Assembly (NCBI GenBank): GCA_944384855.1
Contig: CALWUY010000056.1
Coordinates: 1-64,000 of the forward strand
Direction of reading: 5' to 3'
Source of the DNA: an uncultured Clostridia bacterium
GTDB taxonomy: Bacteria > Bacillota > Clostridia > Oscillospirales > Acutalibacteraceae
Length of the DNA stretch: 64,000 nt
Shown: positions 1 through 8,047 of the stretch, piece by piece
How positions within the stretch are numbered: the stretch's first letter is position 1
Layout: each line of letters starts with the position of its first letter
The notes under the pieces: generated by a model
Seen by the model: only the letters and a program-made list of their open reading frames with translations
Databases searched by the model: none
What the model was told of the DNA's origin: nothing
Made by a program: the position numbers and the translations under genes

Positions 1-50
1 TTCCGCTCGCCTTTTATTACATAAAAGGCAACCGCGAAACATACCGATAT

Positions 51-121
51 AATCTCCATTCGCCGCTGTCGGAGATTTCATAACCTATTTGTGCTGACGA
101 TTTAGCGGCAGAATGGAGATT
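51..121 (+). promoter_or_regulatory. Switch-like 5' leader that can hide the ribosome binding site
   Basis: Bases 51-67 pair with 104-121 to give a 17-bp stem with one bulged A (110). The 3' arm contains the GGAG (115-118) used by the next gene, so this fold would block translation. Bases 51-57 (AATCTCC) can instead pair with 71-77 (GGAGATT), which would free the ribosome binding site. A separate 9-bp hairpin lies at 9-29. Two exclusive folds around a ribosome binding site are typical of translational riboswitches. I recognise no known aptamer, and the upstream part may be outside the window. Confidence 0.55.
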
Positions 122-124
122 ATT

Positions 125-664
125 ATGACAGAATATTTTAAAAATAAACCGATACATGAATACAGAATTATAGATTCTCAGGTAATACCGTTTTCACAGA
201 GTGTAGTTGATGCCTGCAAGGCCAATCGCTGCGGTAAATACGGAACCTGTTGGACTTGTCCTCCCGGGGTAGGAGATTTCAGAGATTTAGAGTGTAAAAT
301 AAAAAGCTATAAAACCGCCGCAGTATTTACGCAGAAATTTGATCTTGAAGACAGTTTTGACTTTGAAGGTATGATTGAAGGAGCTAAAACTGCCGCTAAG
401 ACTCTCTTAAGTATAAAGGAAGAACTGGACAGGGACGGAATTGAATATATGGCGCTTGGCTGCGAAGGCTGCGGACTGTGCGAAAAATGCACCTATCCGG
501 ATTCGCCCTGCAGGTTTCCTGAAAAAGCCACACCGTCGGTTGAAGCGTGCGGGATAAATGTTGTTGAATTATCGAGGATAATCGATGTAAAATATAACAA
601 CGGTCCGAATACGGTAACATATTTTTGTGTGATATTATTTGATAAGAATGGGGATAAAACATGA
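125..664 (+). CDS. DUF2284 putative metal-binding protein
   Basis: About 179 residues, rich in paired cysteines: C-x3-C and C-x2-C in the first third (RCGKYGTCWTCPPG) and a second cluster (GCEGCGLCEKC). This is the pattern of the DUF2284 family, presumed to bind metal or an Fe-S cluster; its biochemical role is not established. Start 125 is preferred because GGAG at 115-118 is 6 bases upstream; an in-frame ATG at 113 overlaps that site. The stop overlaps the next start (ATGA), so the gene is translationally coupled to a MtaA-like methyltransferase. DUF2284 genes often sit next to corrinoid methyltransfer genes, which fits an accessory role there. Confidence 0.8.
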   Translation: MTEYFKNKPIHEYRIIDSQVIPFSQSVVDACKANRCGKYGTCWTCPPGVGDFRDLECKIKSYKTAAVFTQKFDLEDSFDFEGMIEGAKTAAKTLLSIKEELDRDGIEYMALGCEGCGLCEKCTYPDSPCRFPEKATPSVEACGINVVELSRIIDVKYNNGPNTVTYFCVILFDKNGDKT

Positions 665-1647
665 AAGCAAAGGTACAAAAAATTTTAAGTCATAAAGAAA
701 AAACCGTGCCTATCCTTTCTTTTCCGTCTACACAGCTTTTAGGGATAACTGTAAAAGAACTAATATCCTCCTCAGACAAGCAGGTAGAAGGTATGAAAGC
801 AATTGCGGAAAAATGCGATATAGGTGCATCGCTCAATATGATGGATCTGTCTGTTGAAGCGGAATGTTTCGGCGCTGCCATCCGTTTTTCCGATGATGAA
901 ATTCCTACTGTGGAAAAAGGATGCATAGAAGATATTTCACAAGCGTCGCAGATTGCAGTACCCGAAATTACCGCCGGAAGAGCCGGAATATATATTGAAG
1001 GGGTCAGAAAGGCAAAAACCGTTATAAAAGATTTGCCAGTATTCTGCGGGGTTATTGGTCCCTATTCACTTGCAGGCAGGCTTTTTGATATGACCGAACT
1101 TATGATGGAATGTTACGACAGTCCCGAAGATGTGGAAATATTACTCAGAAAAGCGACAGATTTCATAAAAAAATATTTGTCGGCGTTCAAAGCTGCCGGA
1201 GCAGACGGAGTAATTATGGCAGAACCTGCAGCAGGACTCCTATCCCCTGCCTTAGCCGAAGAATTTTCAATGCCTTATGTTAAAGAGTTGCTTGATTCGG
1301 TCAATGATAACGACTTTATCGTATGTTATCATAACTGCGGCAACGCTGTCATTGATATGACAGATCAGATATCTGCATTAGGTGCTGATATTTATCATTT
1401 CGGCAATGCCGTTGATATGAAGGAAATCATTCCGAAAATGCCTTCAGATGCAGTTATAATGGGAAACGTAGATCCGGTTTTATTCAGAAACGGAACACCG
1501 GAAGAGATTAAGCGTAGCGTACAGACGCTTTTTGACGAGTGTTCAAAACATGATAATTTTATGATTTCATCCGGATGTGATATCCCTGCGGAATCAAAAT
1601 GGGAAAATATAAACGCTTACTTCGATAAAATCAAAGAACTTTATTGA
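661..1647 (+). CDS. Uroporphyrinogen decarboxylase-like (MtaA/CmuA type) methyltransferase
   Basis: 328 residues with the URO-D fold typical of MtaA/MtbA-type methylcobamide methyltransferases, which move a methyl group from a corrinoid protein to a thiol. The zinc-binding pattern of that group, His-x-Cys plus a distant Cys, is visible as H224-N-C226 and C306 (SSGCDIP). True haem-pathway HemE lacks this motif, so a methyltransferase role is favoured. It overlaps the DUF2284 gene by four bases and is followed 15 bases later by a second URO-D-like gene. No corrinoid-binding protein is in the window; it may lie upstream. Substrate unknown. Confidence 0.75.
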   Translation: MKAKVQKILSHKEKTVPILSFPSTQLLGITVKELISSSDKQVEGMKAIAEKCDIGASLNMMDLSVEAECFGAAIRFSDDEIPTVEKGCIEDISQASQIAVPEITAGRAGIYIEGVRKAKTVIKDLPVFCGVIGPYSLAGRLFDMTELMMECYDSPEDVEILLRKATDFIKKYLSAFKAAGADGVIMAEPAAGLLSPALAEEFSMPYVKELLDSVNDNDFIVCYHNCGNAVIDMTDQISALGADIYHFGNAVDMKEIIPKMPSDAVIMGNVDPVLFRNGTPEEIKRSVQTLFDECSKHDNFMISSGCDIPAESKWENINAYFDKIKELY

Positions 1648-1662
1648 ACGGAGGTTTTTAAA

Positions 1663-2619
1663 ATGACCGAACGCGAAAGATTTATAAAAGCGCTTAAGCG
1701 TGAACCTATTACGGGACACTGTCCTACATTTGAGCTGGTATTTTTTCTTACGCTTGAATCAATAGGAAAAATACATGTAAGCCAGCAGAGTTTCGGACAA
1801 TGGGATCAGATGAGCAAGACTGAGCAAAAACTGCATTTTGATTATATAGCGGATATGTATATAGAGACCGCTGAAAAATACGGTCACAGCGCGATATTTG
1901 TGCATCCGAATCCCGGTGACTATGACAGTATTGTAAGAATACTCGAAACTATCCGTGAAAAATCAGGAGATAAATACTTTCTGATGATGCACGGTGATCC
2001 TACATTTGAAATTCCTAACGGCGACAATATGATGGATTTTACCGTAAGGCTATATGAAGATATGGATGGATTAAAAAAAGAGCAGGAAGAAAGACTGAAT
2101 AGTCTGGCAGATACTGCTGAAAAACTTTATAAATGCGGCGGTTTACTTGACGGGTTTGCTCTTTGTGCCGACTACTGCTTTAACGTTAATCCTTTCTATT
2201 CCCCATCGGTTTTTGCTGAATTAATCGCTCCGTGTCTTAAAAAGACCATCGACACATACAGGGCTATGGGATATTATACTATTAAGCACACCGACGGTAA
2301 TATAATGCCGATTATAGATCAGATTGTACAGTGCGGACCGGACGCGCTCCATTCATTGGACCCTCAGGGAGGAGTTGATTTAGGAGAAGTCAAACGGCTG
2401 TACGGCGATAAGGTGGCGCTTTGCGGAAACGTCAACTGCGGATTGCTGCAGACAGGTACCGAGGAGGAAGTAATTGCCGATGTCCACCGTTCGCTCCGTC
2501 AGGGCATGGAAGGCTGGGGATATATATTCTGTACTTCAAACTGCGCATATACTGGACTATCTCTTGAGCGTTATGAGCTTATGAACCGCATCTGGCGCGA
2601 TGAAGGTATATACAGATAA
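1663..2619 (+). CDS. Second uroporphyrinogen decarboxylase-like protein
   Basis: 318 residues, URO-D superfamily: the N-terminal MTERERFIKALKRE, the region around KHTDGN (about residue 205) and the GNVNCG loop (about residue 263) match the family. Unlike its upstream neighbour it has His-Thr-Asp instead of the His-x-Cys zinc ligands, so it probably has a different substrate or metal use. A GGAGG site at about 1650 precedes the ATG. It is the last gene of the operon, with a strong terminator just downstream. A dedicated role in methyl transfer from an O- or N-methylated compound is inference from context. Confidence 0.7.
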   Translation: MTERERFIKALKREPITGHCPTFELVFFLTLESIGKIHVSQQSFGQWDQMSKTEQKLHFDYIADMYIETAEKYGHSAIFVHPNPGDYDSIVRILETIREKSGDKYFLMMHGDPTFEIPNGDNMMDFTVRLYEDMDGLKKEQEERLNSLADTAEKLYKCGGLLDGFALCADYCFNVNPFYSPSVFAELIAPCLKKTIDTYRAMGYYTIKHTDGNIMPIIDQIVQCGPDALHSLDPQGGVDLGEVKRLYGDKVALCGNVNCGLLQTGTEEEVIADVHRSLRQGMEGWGYIFCTSNCAYTGLSLERYELMNRIWRDEGIYR

Positions 2620-2635
2620 CCGGATAATTTTTTTG

Positions 2636-2671
2636 CCGCCTTTTGTAAAACAAAAGGCGGTTTTAATATTT
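2636..2671 (+). terminator. Rho-independent terminator
   Basis: Perfect 11-bp stem (2636-2646 with 2650-2660, loop AAA) followed by TTTTAATATTT. It closes the DUF2284/URO-D operon. Confidence 0.85.
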
Positions 2672-2697
2672 ACTTTCTTGTCAATATGTGATAAAAT
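2669..2697 (+). promoter_or_regulatory. Probable sigma-A promoter
   Basis: TTTACT (2669-2674), 17-base spacer, TAAAAT (2692-2697), just after the terminator and upstream of the membrane protein gene. Confidence 0.45.
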
Positions 2698-2737
2698 AAC
2701 TAAAAATCAGTTTTTTTACAGAAAAGGATTAAAGACA

Positions 2738-3238
2738 ATGAGAAAATTAAAGGAATTTCTGTTTTTTCCGCTGGCATTAATACTGCTGATTGCGATTTTT
2801 GTGGGGGTTTTTTTGCTTTTGGTCCCCGACAATGCATATTACAGCGGCGGAGAATATCTGAAACTTATGGTTAAAGACGAATATTTTATGTCGGCAATGT
2901 TTATTACATTTTCAATACCTTTGTTGATTTCTTCTGTTGTTACAGTTATCTCAGCAGCAATTATGGCGGTTCTGCATTTCAGAAAAAAGGCAAAAATAAC
3001 ACGTAACAATTTTTATATGATAACCGGATTTTTGTCTGCAGGTTTTTCCATCGCATACTTTGCCCTGTTCACTAACGCCATGCAGATAACAGATGAAATG
3101 AATCTTTCCGTACAAATGACAGTATTTGCGGTTATTTTTTCTGTGATGATAGCCGTAGTAACTTCATTTTTGCTTTGGATTGCAGAACTCGTATCAAGAG
3201 CAATAATTAAATATGTCAGGAAGAAAAAAAAGGCATGA
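2738..3238 (+). CDS. Small four-helix membrane protein of unknown function
   Basis: 166 residues with four hydrophobic segments at about 7-29, 52-78, 90-110 and 123-150, and basic ends (RKKKKA at the C-terminus). The ATG at 2738 follows AAAGG with normal spacing; an open frame further upstream runs through the terminator and is not credible. The stop overlaps the start of the next lipoprotein gene (ATGA), so the pair is coupled. I do not recognise a family. A membrane/lipoprotein pair could form one envelope unit, but nothing in the sequence says what it does. Confidence 0.6.
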   Translation: MRKLKEFLFFPLALILLIAIFVGVFLLLVPDNAYYSGGEYLKLMVKDEYFMSAMFITFSIPLLISSVVTVISAAIMAVLHFRKKAKITRNNFYMITGFLSAGFSIAYFALFTNAMQITDEMNLSVQMTVFAVIFSVMIAVVTSFLLWIAELVSRAIIKYVRKKKKA

Positions 3239-3672
3239 AAAAATTATCGGTCATATTATTAATTTTCATTTTTATATTTATCTGCGGATGCAGCGCAGAA
3301 AATAACAGCAGCGTTTCACAGCCTACGCAGTCAGACAGCAGTAACGATAACTTATATATTTCCGACATTGTATACGGAACTTTTTCATATGCTGAGGACT
3401 GTGAAAAGTATAAAATCGGAGATAAAGGTGTAATTAACTGGGATTTAAAAAATACTTCGGAGCAGGAAGTAAAAGACGGGTATGCAGCTGTTACACTGGC
3501 CTGTAATGAGCTGAAAGTTATTTATGATCTGATTGCGGCAGATTATGATGAAGAAGCAAAAGTCTGGAGAGTAAATTTTTATGTTAAAGATTCAGACGAT
3601 TTTGCGAATCAGGTTGTATACATAGATGAAAACGGAAAAACAATTATGTATCTCTGGGGTTATAACAAATAA
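3235..3672 (+). CDS. Small lipoprotein of unknown function
   Basis: 145 residues. The N-terminus has a lysine pair, a hydrophobic stretch and a lipobox ending FICGC, so processing and lipidation at the Cys before SAENN is expected, followed by a Ser/Asn/Gln-rich linker. The remaining ~100 residues look like a small beta-rich extracytoplasmic domain; I do not recognise it. It overlaps the preceding membrane protein gene by four bases, which suggests they act together at the cell surface. Confidence 0.65.
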   Translation: MKKLSVILLIFIFIFICGCSAENNSSVSQPTQSDSSNDNLYISDIVYGTFSYAEDCEKYKIGDKGVINWDLKNTSEQEVKDGYAAVTLACNELKVIYDLIAADYDEEAKVWRVNFYVKDSDDFANQVVYIDENGKTIMYLWGYNK

Positions 3673-3706
3673 AATTTAACCTGCAAATAACAGAAAGGTG
3701 AAAATT

Positions 3707-4411
3707 ATGGATTTTAAAAATCAAACCAAGCTTAAAGCGGTAACCTTCAGCTATGATGACGGTGTAAAACAGGACATCAGATTGATAGAATTACTTAACA
3801 AATATGGCCTAAAATCGACATTTAATATTAATTCTCAGCTTTTGGGTCTTGAAGGAAGTCTTATAATCAATAATAAAAAAATCGACCATAATAAAGTTAA
3901 TCCCAAAGATGTTAAAAGCATTTACAGCGGTCATGAAGTAGCGGTACATACACTTACGCATCCTAATCTTACCGAACTTGAAAAAGATGATATTATAAAT
4001 CAGGTGGAACAGGACCGGCTGCAGCTGTCAGAGTTAGCCGGATACGAGATATTCGGTATGGCCTATCCGTGCGGAGGCGTTAATAATGACGATCGTGTAG
4101 CGGAAATTATCAAAAATAATACAAATGTAAAATACAGCCGTACAATAACTTCCACAGGCAGCTTTGAACCCCAGGATAATCTTTACAGATTTAACCCAAG
4201 CGTATACCACCTTGAGTTTGACAAACTTTTTGAATTGGGAGAAAAATTTGTCAAGCTTAATCCCGAATCACCTCAGATATTTTATATTTGGGGTCATTCC
4301 TACGAATTAGATATTGAGCCCGATAACTGGGATAAAATAGAAGAGTTTTTTAAATTGATAAGCAATAAAGACGATATATTTTACGGAACAAATAAAGAAG
4401 TTTTATTATAA
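3707..4411 (+). CDS. Polysaccharide deacetylase family protein (NodB fold)
   Basis: 234 residues. The NodB signatures are visible: TFSYDDG near residue 14 (catalytic base and first metal Asp), the His-x3-His element in AVHTLTHPNL, and the YPCGG segment corresponding to the substrate-groove motif. These enzymes remove N- or O-acetyl groups from peptidoglycan, chitin-like or other glycans. No signal peptide or membrane anchor is seen, so it may act in the cytoplasm on small sugars or be exported by another route. The ATG at 3707 is 6 bases after AAAGGTG; the GTG at 3698 overlaps that site. Confidence 0.8.
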   Translation: MDFKNQTKLKAVTFSYDDGVKQDIRLIELLNKYGLKSTFNINSQLLGLEGSLIINNKKIDHNKVNPKDVKSIYSGHEVAVHTLTHPNLTELEKDDIINQVEQDRLQLSELAGYEIFGMAYPCGGVNNDDRVAEIIKNNTNVKYSRTITSTGSFEPQDNLYRFNPSVYHLEFDKLFELGEKFVKLNPESPQIFYIWGHSYELDIEPDNWDKIEEFFKLISNKDDIFYGTNKEVLL

Positions 4412-4419
4412 CAGACATA

Positions 4420-4447
4420 AAAACCCTTTGCAGCTGCAAAGGGTTTT
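4420..4447 (+). terminator. Rho-independent terminator (perfect palindrome)
   Basis: 14-bp inverted repeat centred on CAG|CTG with poly-A on the left and poly-T on the right. It ends the deacetylase gene and could work in both directions. Confidence 0.85.
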
Positions 4448-4496
4448 TAATATGCAAAAAAATTATGGGAAATATGTCAGTACTGCTGGTTTTCCG

Positions 4497-4740
4497 TTAT
4501 ATATCATTTAAGCCGACAATAAACATAACTGCTCCCCTTTTTGAATTTATATAATTTAATGTTGCAATTATATAAAGTTTTCCGTCTGCTTCAAATGCAG
4601 CCGGATAGTGACAAGCACCGGATTTGCTTATTTGTGTCGTTTTACTGTCAAATAATGTAGAACATTTTGTAAATTTTACGGTATTTCTGAAGTTTAACTG
4701 CCAGCAGCATATCTTCAAAATCGTAGAATTGATGAAAACA
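4497..4740 (-). pseudogene. Remnant of a sialidase-like glycoside hydrolase (C-terminus only)
   Basis: On the minus strand about 80 residues can be read, ending with SGACHYPAAFEADGKLY, IIATLNY and KRGAVMF. This resembles the C-terminal blades of exo-alpha-sialidase-like beta-propeller proteins. There is no start codon with a ribosome binding site and the reading frame is closed by a stop on its 5' side, so only the tail of a gene is left. Family assignment rests on recognition of the GACHYP/RGAVMF segments and is moderate. Confidence 0.5.
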
Positions 4741-4749
4741 TATACCTTT

Positions 4750-4960
4750 TTTATGTGTCCTGAAATTTGACGGTGATAAACCGATTACCTTAGAAAAGGT
4801 CTCAGTAAAATAACTTACATTTTCTCACCGCTTCTATTATCGCGGTTAAAAGCTGCTGATCACAGTCCCTGCTGTCATAAAATTCTCTTATAAGTTTATC
4901 GAGATATGAAGAATTTATATGGCATCTTTCTGTACAGTCAAACTTAATTGCTTCACATTA
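4750..4960 (-). pseudogene. Remnant of an AraC-family regulator
   Basis: The minus strand between about 4755 and 4827 reads SYFTETFSKVIGLSPSNFR, which matches the second helix-turn-helix of AraC/XylS regulators (pattern yFs..Fkk.iG.sPs.yR). Upstream the reading frame is broken by stops; another frame around 4835-4950 reads a helical stretch (YLDKLIREFYDSRDCDQQ) that may belong to the same or another lost gene. Frameshifted and truncated. Confidence 0.45.
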
Positions 4961-4962
4961 AT

Positions 4963-5010
4963 AAAAAACATAAGGCTTGAATTCCAAAATCTCCAACGGA
5001 ATCAAGCCTT
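4963..5010 (-). terminator. Terminator of spoVAC
   Basis: AAGGCTTGA (4972-4980) pairs with TCAAGCCTT (5002-5010), extended by TTCC/GGAA with one bulge. On the minus strand it is followed by a T-rich run. Confidence 0.75.
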
Positions 5011-5018
5011 AATATAAT

Positions 5019-5462
5019 TTACAAAGTGTTTATAATCCAGAAAATAATTCCGTAGATTACCGAAGCTGCGGTACCGTACACTATAACCGGTCCCGCAATA
5101 GAAAACATTTTAGCTCCAAGCCCCAGAACAAAACCCTCGCTCTTAAATTCTATAGCCGGCGAAACAACTGCGTTTGCAAAACCGGTAATCGGTACTAAAG
5201 TGCCCGCTCCTGCATGCTTTGCAATCTTATCAAATAATTTTAATCCGGTTAAAACCGCCGCTATGAAAATAATGGTTACCGGTACAGCCATTTTTATCTG
5301 TTTTTCAAACATACCTAAATTTGTATATAACTCTGTAAAAAGCTGACCTATAACACATATCAAACCTCCTACACAGTACGCCCAAATAAAATCCTTCCAT
5401 TTTGGCGATGTAGGTGATATTTTTTTTATCATTTGCGAATATTCTGTATTGCTTATATTCAT
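5019..5462 (-). CDS. spoVAC: Stage V sporulation protein AC
   Basis: 147 residues, the normal SpoVAC length. The family core is plain: PITGFANAVVSP, IEFKSEGFVLGLGAKMF and IAGPVIVYG. Membrane segments lie at about 30-50, 63-83 and 118-145. SpoVAC is a mechanosensitive-type channel subunit in the inner forespore membrane, needed for Ca-dipicolinic acid transport into the spore and release at germination. ATG 5462 lies 9 bases after GAGGA; a GTG at 5471 is too close to that site. The usual partners spoVAD and spoVAE are not adjacent; downstream is only decayed DNA. Confidence 0.92.
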   Translation of the reverse strand: MNISNTEYSQMIKKISPTSPKWKDFIWAYCVGGLICVIGQLFTELYTNLGMFEKQIKMAVPVTIIFIAAVLTGLKLFDKIAKHAGAGTLVPITGFANAVVSPAIEFKSEGFVLGLGAKMFSIAGPVIVYGTAASVIYGIIFWIINTL

Positions 5463-5474
5463 AAAAAACACTCC

Positions 5475-5505
5475 TCACAGCTATTTTTAACTGTAAGGAG
5501 CGGTT
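5475..5505 (-). terminator. Hairpin between cyclophilin gene and spoVAC
   Basis: On the minus strand CTCCTTACAG pairs with CTGTGAGGAG (one mismatch) and is followed by TGTTTTTTAT. The second arm contains the spoVAC ribosome binding site, so the hairpin could terminate read-through and also limit spoVAC translation from it. Confidence 0.5.
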
Positions 5506-5509
5506 TATT

Positions 5510-6106
5510 CTATATTTTTGAAATTTCAATTGATTCGATTATTACATCATTAAGCGGTTTATCCTGCGGTCCGACATCAACACCTGCGATACTGTCCACA
5601 ATATCCATACCTTCCAAAACCTGACCGAAAACAGTATGCCGATAATCGAGCCACGGTGTTCCTCCGAGCTCTTTGTAAAGCTTGACTGACTCCTCCGGAA
5701 AAGCCTGCGGCATATCTTTCATCTGACCCAGTAAATGCTCAGGTACAGTAGATGCCTGGACTATAAAAAACTGACTTCCGTTAGTATTCGGTCCTGCATT
5801 CGCCATCGAAAGCGCACCGCGCAGATTATGAAGCAGCGGAGAAAACTCATCTTCAAAATTTCCGCCCCAGATAGATTCACCGCCCGTTCCGGTTCCTGTA
5901 GGATCTCCGCCCTGAATCATAAAATCTTTTATTACACGATGAAAAATCAGTCCGTTATAATAACCGCTTTCAGCATGCGCGGTAAAGTTTTCGACAGTTT
6001 TCGGCGCTTGTTCGGGGAACAATTTAATCTTAATTTCACCGAAATTGGTTTTCATCACCGCAATAATATCATTTTTTTCTGCCGGTTTGATTTGAAATTC
6101 CGTCAT
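5510..6106 (-). CDS. Cyclophilin-type peptidyl-prolyl cis-trans isomerase
   Basis: 198 residues. Cyclophilin motifs in order: [38 protein letters not shown] (catalytic Arg in FHRV), [19 protein letters not shown] and [17 protein letters not shown]. It catalyses proline cis/trans isomerisation during protein folding. No signal peptide, so cytoplasmic. About 45 residues between the Gln-Phe-Phe segment and HTVFG are longer than in minimal cyclophilins, as in many Clostridia homologues. The ribosome binding site AGGAGG precedes the ATG. The DUF1294 gene ends 13 bases upstream, so the two may be cotranscribed. Confidence 0.92.
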   Translation of the reverse strand: MTEFQIKPAEKNDIIAVMKTNFGEIKIKLFPEQAPKTVENFTAHAESGYYNGLIFHRVIKDFMIQGGDPTGTGTGGESIWGGNFEDEFSPLLHNLRGALSMANAGPNTNGSQFFIVQASTVPEHLLGQMKDMPQAFPEESVKLYKELGGTPWLDYRHTVFGQVLEGMDIVDSIAGVDVGPQDKPLNDVIIESIEISKI

Positions 6107-6119
6107 TTTAATCCTCCTG

Positions 6120-6401
6120 TTAAAATTGTTTATTAAAATAAAAAAACAAAGATATAAAAATCAACTGAAAAAAAATTATGACCGGTATTCCAATCATAAA
6201 TTTTCTTTTTCTGGTTTTATGCCTTACTGTTTTCATTGTCAGATACATAGCGGGAGAGCCTCCCAAAATAGATAAAACCAATAAATTTTTTTCACTAATT
6301 CTCCTGCCAGAGATACGTGACTGTCTTTTGTCATAACAGCAGACAGCGCAGGAAATTAAATTTACTGCAATTAAATAGAAAAATAAAATGCTGATTGACA
6401 T
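6120..6401 (-). CDS. DUF1294 family membrane protein
   Basis: 93 residues. Two hydrophobic segments at the ends (about 3-22 and 70-90) flank a basic loop with the DUF1294 signature: YDKRQSR...RISEKNLL...GGSPAMYL...RHKTRKRKF. Function of the family is unknown; some longer homologues carry a cold-shock domain, which is absent here. It lies between sigE and the cyclophilin gene on the same strand, in the position where many Clostridia have sigG. Confidence 0.85.
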   Translation of the reverse strand: MSISILFFYLIAVNLISCAVCCYDKRQSRISGRRISEKNLLVLSILGGSPAMYLTMKTVRHKTRKRKFMIGIPVIIFFQLIFISLFFYFNKQF

Positions 6402-6453
6402 AAAAGCGTACCTTAAATTGTTAAATTAGTAATTTGATTTATTTAAAATTATA

Positions 6454-7152
6454 TCACAGCGTAACGGCTTTTTCAATCTGTTTTTTAAGTTTACCAATTA
6501 TTCTTTTTTCAAGGCGAGATATGTAAGACTGCGATATTCCTAAGGTGTCAGCAACCTCTTTTTGGGTATATTCGTTATAACCGTTCATACCGAACCGCAT
6601 TTCCATTATTTGTTTTTCTCTTGCAGGCAACAGCTTTACGAAATTGTTGAGCTGAAACCGTTCATCTTCTATTTCCACTCCCCTGCCGACTTCGTCTCCG
6701 TCACTGCCTAAAACATCTGAAAGCAGCAGTTCGTTTCCGTCCCAATCAATATTTAAAGGTTCGTCAATGGAAATTTCATTCTTATGTGAAGATGTTTTTC
6801 TTAAATACATCAAAATTTCGTTTTCTATGCACCGGGAAGCGTATGTTGCGAGTTTAATATTTCGGTCGCTGCAGAATGTATTTACCGCCTTTATAAGACC
6901 TATTGTTCCGATTGATATTAAATCTTCAATGTTTACTCCGGAATTATCGAATTTTTTTGCAATATATACTACCAGCCGTAGATTATGCACTATCAGTTTG
7001 TTACGGGTCGCTTCTGTATTCTCATTCAATAAATCCTGTTCCTGTTCAATAGAAAGAGGCTCCGGCAAAGTTTCAGGACCGTTTATGTAAAATAGAGGCT
7101 TAACTATACCTAACTTTTTTAAAATTTTATTTATAAAATCTATTACTTTCAT
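6454..7152 (-). CDS. sigE: Sporulation sigma factor SigE (mother-cell)
   Basis: 232 residues. Very close to the SigE pattern: [12 protein letters not shown] and [19 protein letters not shown] (region 2), [19 protein letters not shown] (2.3-2.4), [22 protein letters not shown], and [19 protein letters not shown] (region 4). The first ~28 residues before the conserved ETLPEPLS segment correspond to the pro-sequence removed by SpoIIGA, including a hydrophobic/amphipathic stretch. It directs early mother-cell sporulation genes. The ATG at 7152 follows a GGGGG site and begins 14 bases after the spoIIGA stop. sigG is not downstream. Confidence 0.95.
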   Translation of the reverse strand: MKVIDFINKILKKLGIVKPLFYINGPETLPEPLSIEQEQDLLNENTEATRNKLIVHNLRLVVYIAKKFDNSGVNIEDLISIGTIGLIKAVNTFCSDRNIKLATYASRCIENEILMYLRKTSSHKNEISIDEPLNIDWDGNELLLSDVLGSDGDEVGRGVEIEDERFQLNNFVKLLPAREKQIMEMRFGMNGYNEYTQKEVADTLGISQSYISRLEKRIIGKLKKQIEKAVTL

Positions 7153-7165
7153 TTTAAACCCCCGC

Positions 7166-7984
7166 TTAATCAAGAATTTCAGGATTTACGATACCTTCAT
7201 ATTCGTCTTTTATCTGTATTTTGGATGCCGCCAGTATAGGTTCTTTCAATATGATTTCTTTGCTTTCACTTGTAATTATTCCCTTGTCACATCTATAACC
7301 GTCCAGCAATCCGTATCCCGATACGCTGTTGTAAGGAATAGCCCTGTACCGTGTCTTATTTTTAGCATCACCGCTTATAAATAGTGTGTCTATAATTGAA
7401 GGATCGACAATTATTACTTCTGATCTGCCGAATATATCGCATACCGAGTTTCCTGTATCCACAATTGCTTTGAAATTGACGTTCTTATCACCGTAAAAAA
7501 CTGTTATTTCACAATCCTTAGCATAAATATTGTTTTTTGCAAAAACTTTCATAATTAATGTGAAAACAATATAAGCTGCCGCAGAAAAAGCGACCAACAT
7601 TAACGGTGATATATTAAAATATACTACCGAATTATTTATGACCATACCGTTTGGTTTGAATATTTTCCATACAGCTATCATTATGCCTGCATAGGCACAT
7701 GTTACCGTAAATAGCACGCCTGAGGCTTTTAAAAAAGATTTAACCGATTTTATGCCGAACACCGCCAGTGTTATAACCAGACATAAAACTATCTTAAATA
7801 AAACCTCCGCTGCCAAATTGACTTCGGGCAGAAATATGTACAGGGAAGCCACAGCACCTATTAAAGAACCGAGTAGTATCCTAATAATTTTAACTTTTTT
7901 TCTTAAAAATTTTGCCGACGCTAATATTATAAAATAATTAACAAGTAAATTAAGTACAACTAAAACATCTGCATATACAACCAT
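7166..7984 (-). CDS. spoIIGA: Sigma-E processing peptidase SpoIIGA
   Basis: 272 residues from the ATG at 7984. The N-terminal half has five predicted membrane helices; the C-terminal half has the aspartic-protease motif AIVDTGNS with the catalytic Asp, followed by the flap region PYNSVSGYG. SpoIIGA removes the pro-sequence of SigE in the mother cell after septation, triggered by the forespore protein SpoIIR. Gene order spoIIGA-sigE is the classical spoIIG operon. A start further upstream would extend across the probable promoter. Confidence 0.92.
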   Translation of the reverse strand: MVVYADVLVVLNLLVNYFIILASAKFLRKKVKIIRILLGSLIGAVASLYIFLPEVNLAAEVLFKIVLCLVITLAVFGIKSVKSFLKASGVLFTVTCAYAGIMIAVWKIFKPNGMVINNSVVYFNISPLMLVAFSAAAYIVFTLIMKVFAKNNIYAKDCEITVFYGDKNVNFKAIVDTGNSVCDIFGRSEVIIVDPSIIDTLFISGDAKNKTRYRAIPYNSVSGYGLLDGYRCDKGIITSESKEIILKEPILAASKIQIKDEYEGIVNPEILD

Positions 7985-8005
7985 TATTATCAGCCTTTCA
8001 AATAT

Positions 8006-8021
8006 ATTATACACTTTCGCA
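8006..8021 (-). promoter_or_regulatory. Possible spoIIG promoter with Spo0A-like box
   Basis: On the minus strand TATAAT (8006-8011) lies upstream of spoIIGA and TGCGAAA (8015-8021) sits 3 bases before it. The latter resembles a 0A box (TGTCGAA). No good -35 is present, as at Spo0A-activated promoters. Suggestive only. Confidence 0.3.
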
Positions 8022-8047
8022 GATATCAAAAAAGGTCGTTATGACGG

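Larger units (their letters stand above)
4448..5018. other. Gene-free decayed stretch
   Basis: About 570 bases without an intact gene, between the deacetylase terminator and spoVAC. It contains the AraC and sialidase remnants, in the order expected for a regulator followed by its target enzyme, and the spoVAC terminator at its right end. No intact promoter or RNA gene was recognised. Confidence 0.6.

Noticed and set aside
1-124. Cobalamin riboswitch before the corrinoid-like operon
   Set aside because: The conserved GCCACTG and B12-box-like sequences were looked for and are absent. The switch-like folds are reported without a class.
2600-2737. Longer start for the small membrane protein gene
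   Set aside because: It would run through a strong terminator and the promoter; the ATG at 2738 with AAAGG upstream gives a normal membrane protein start.
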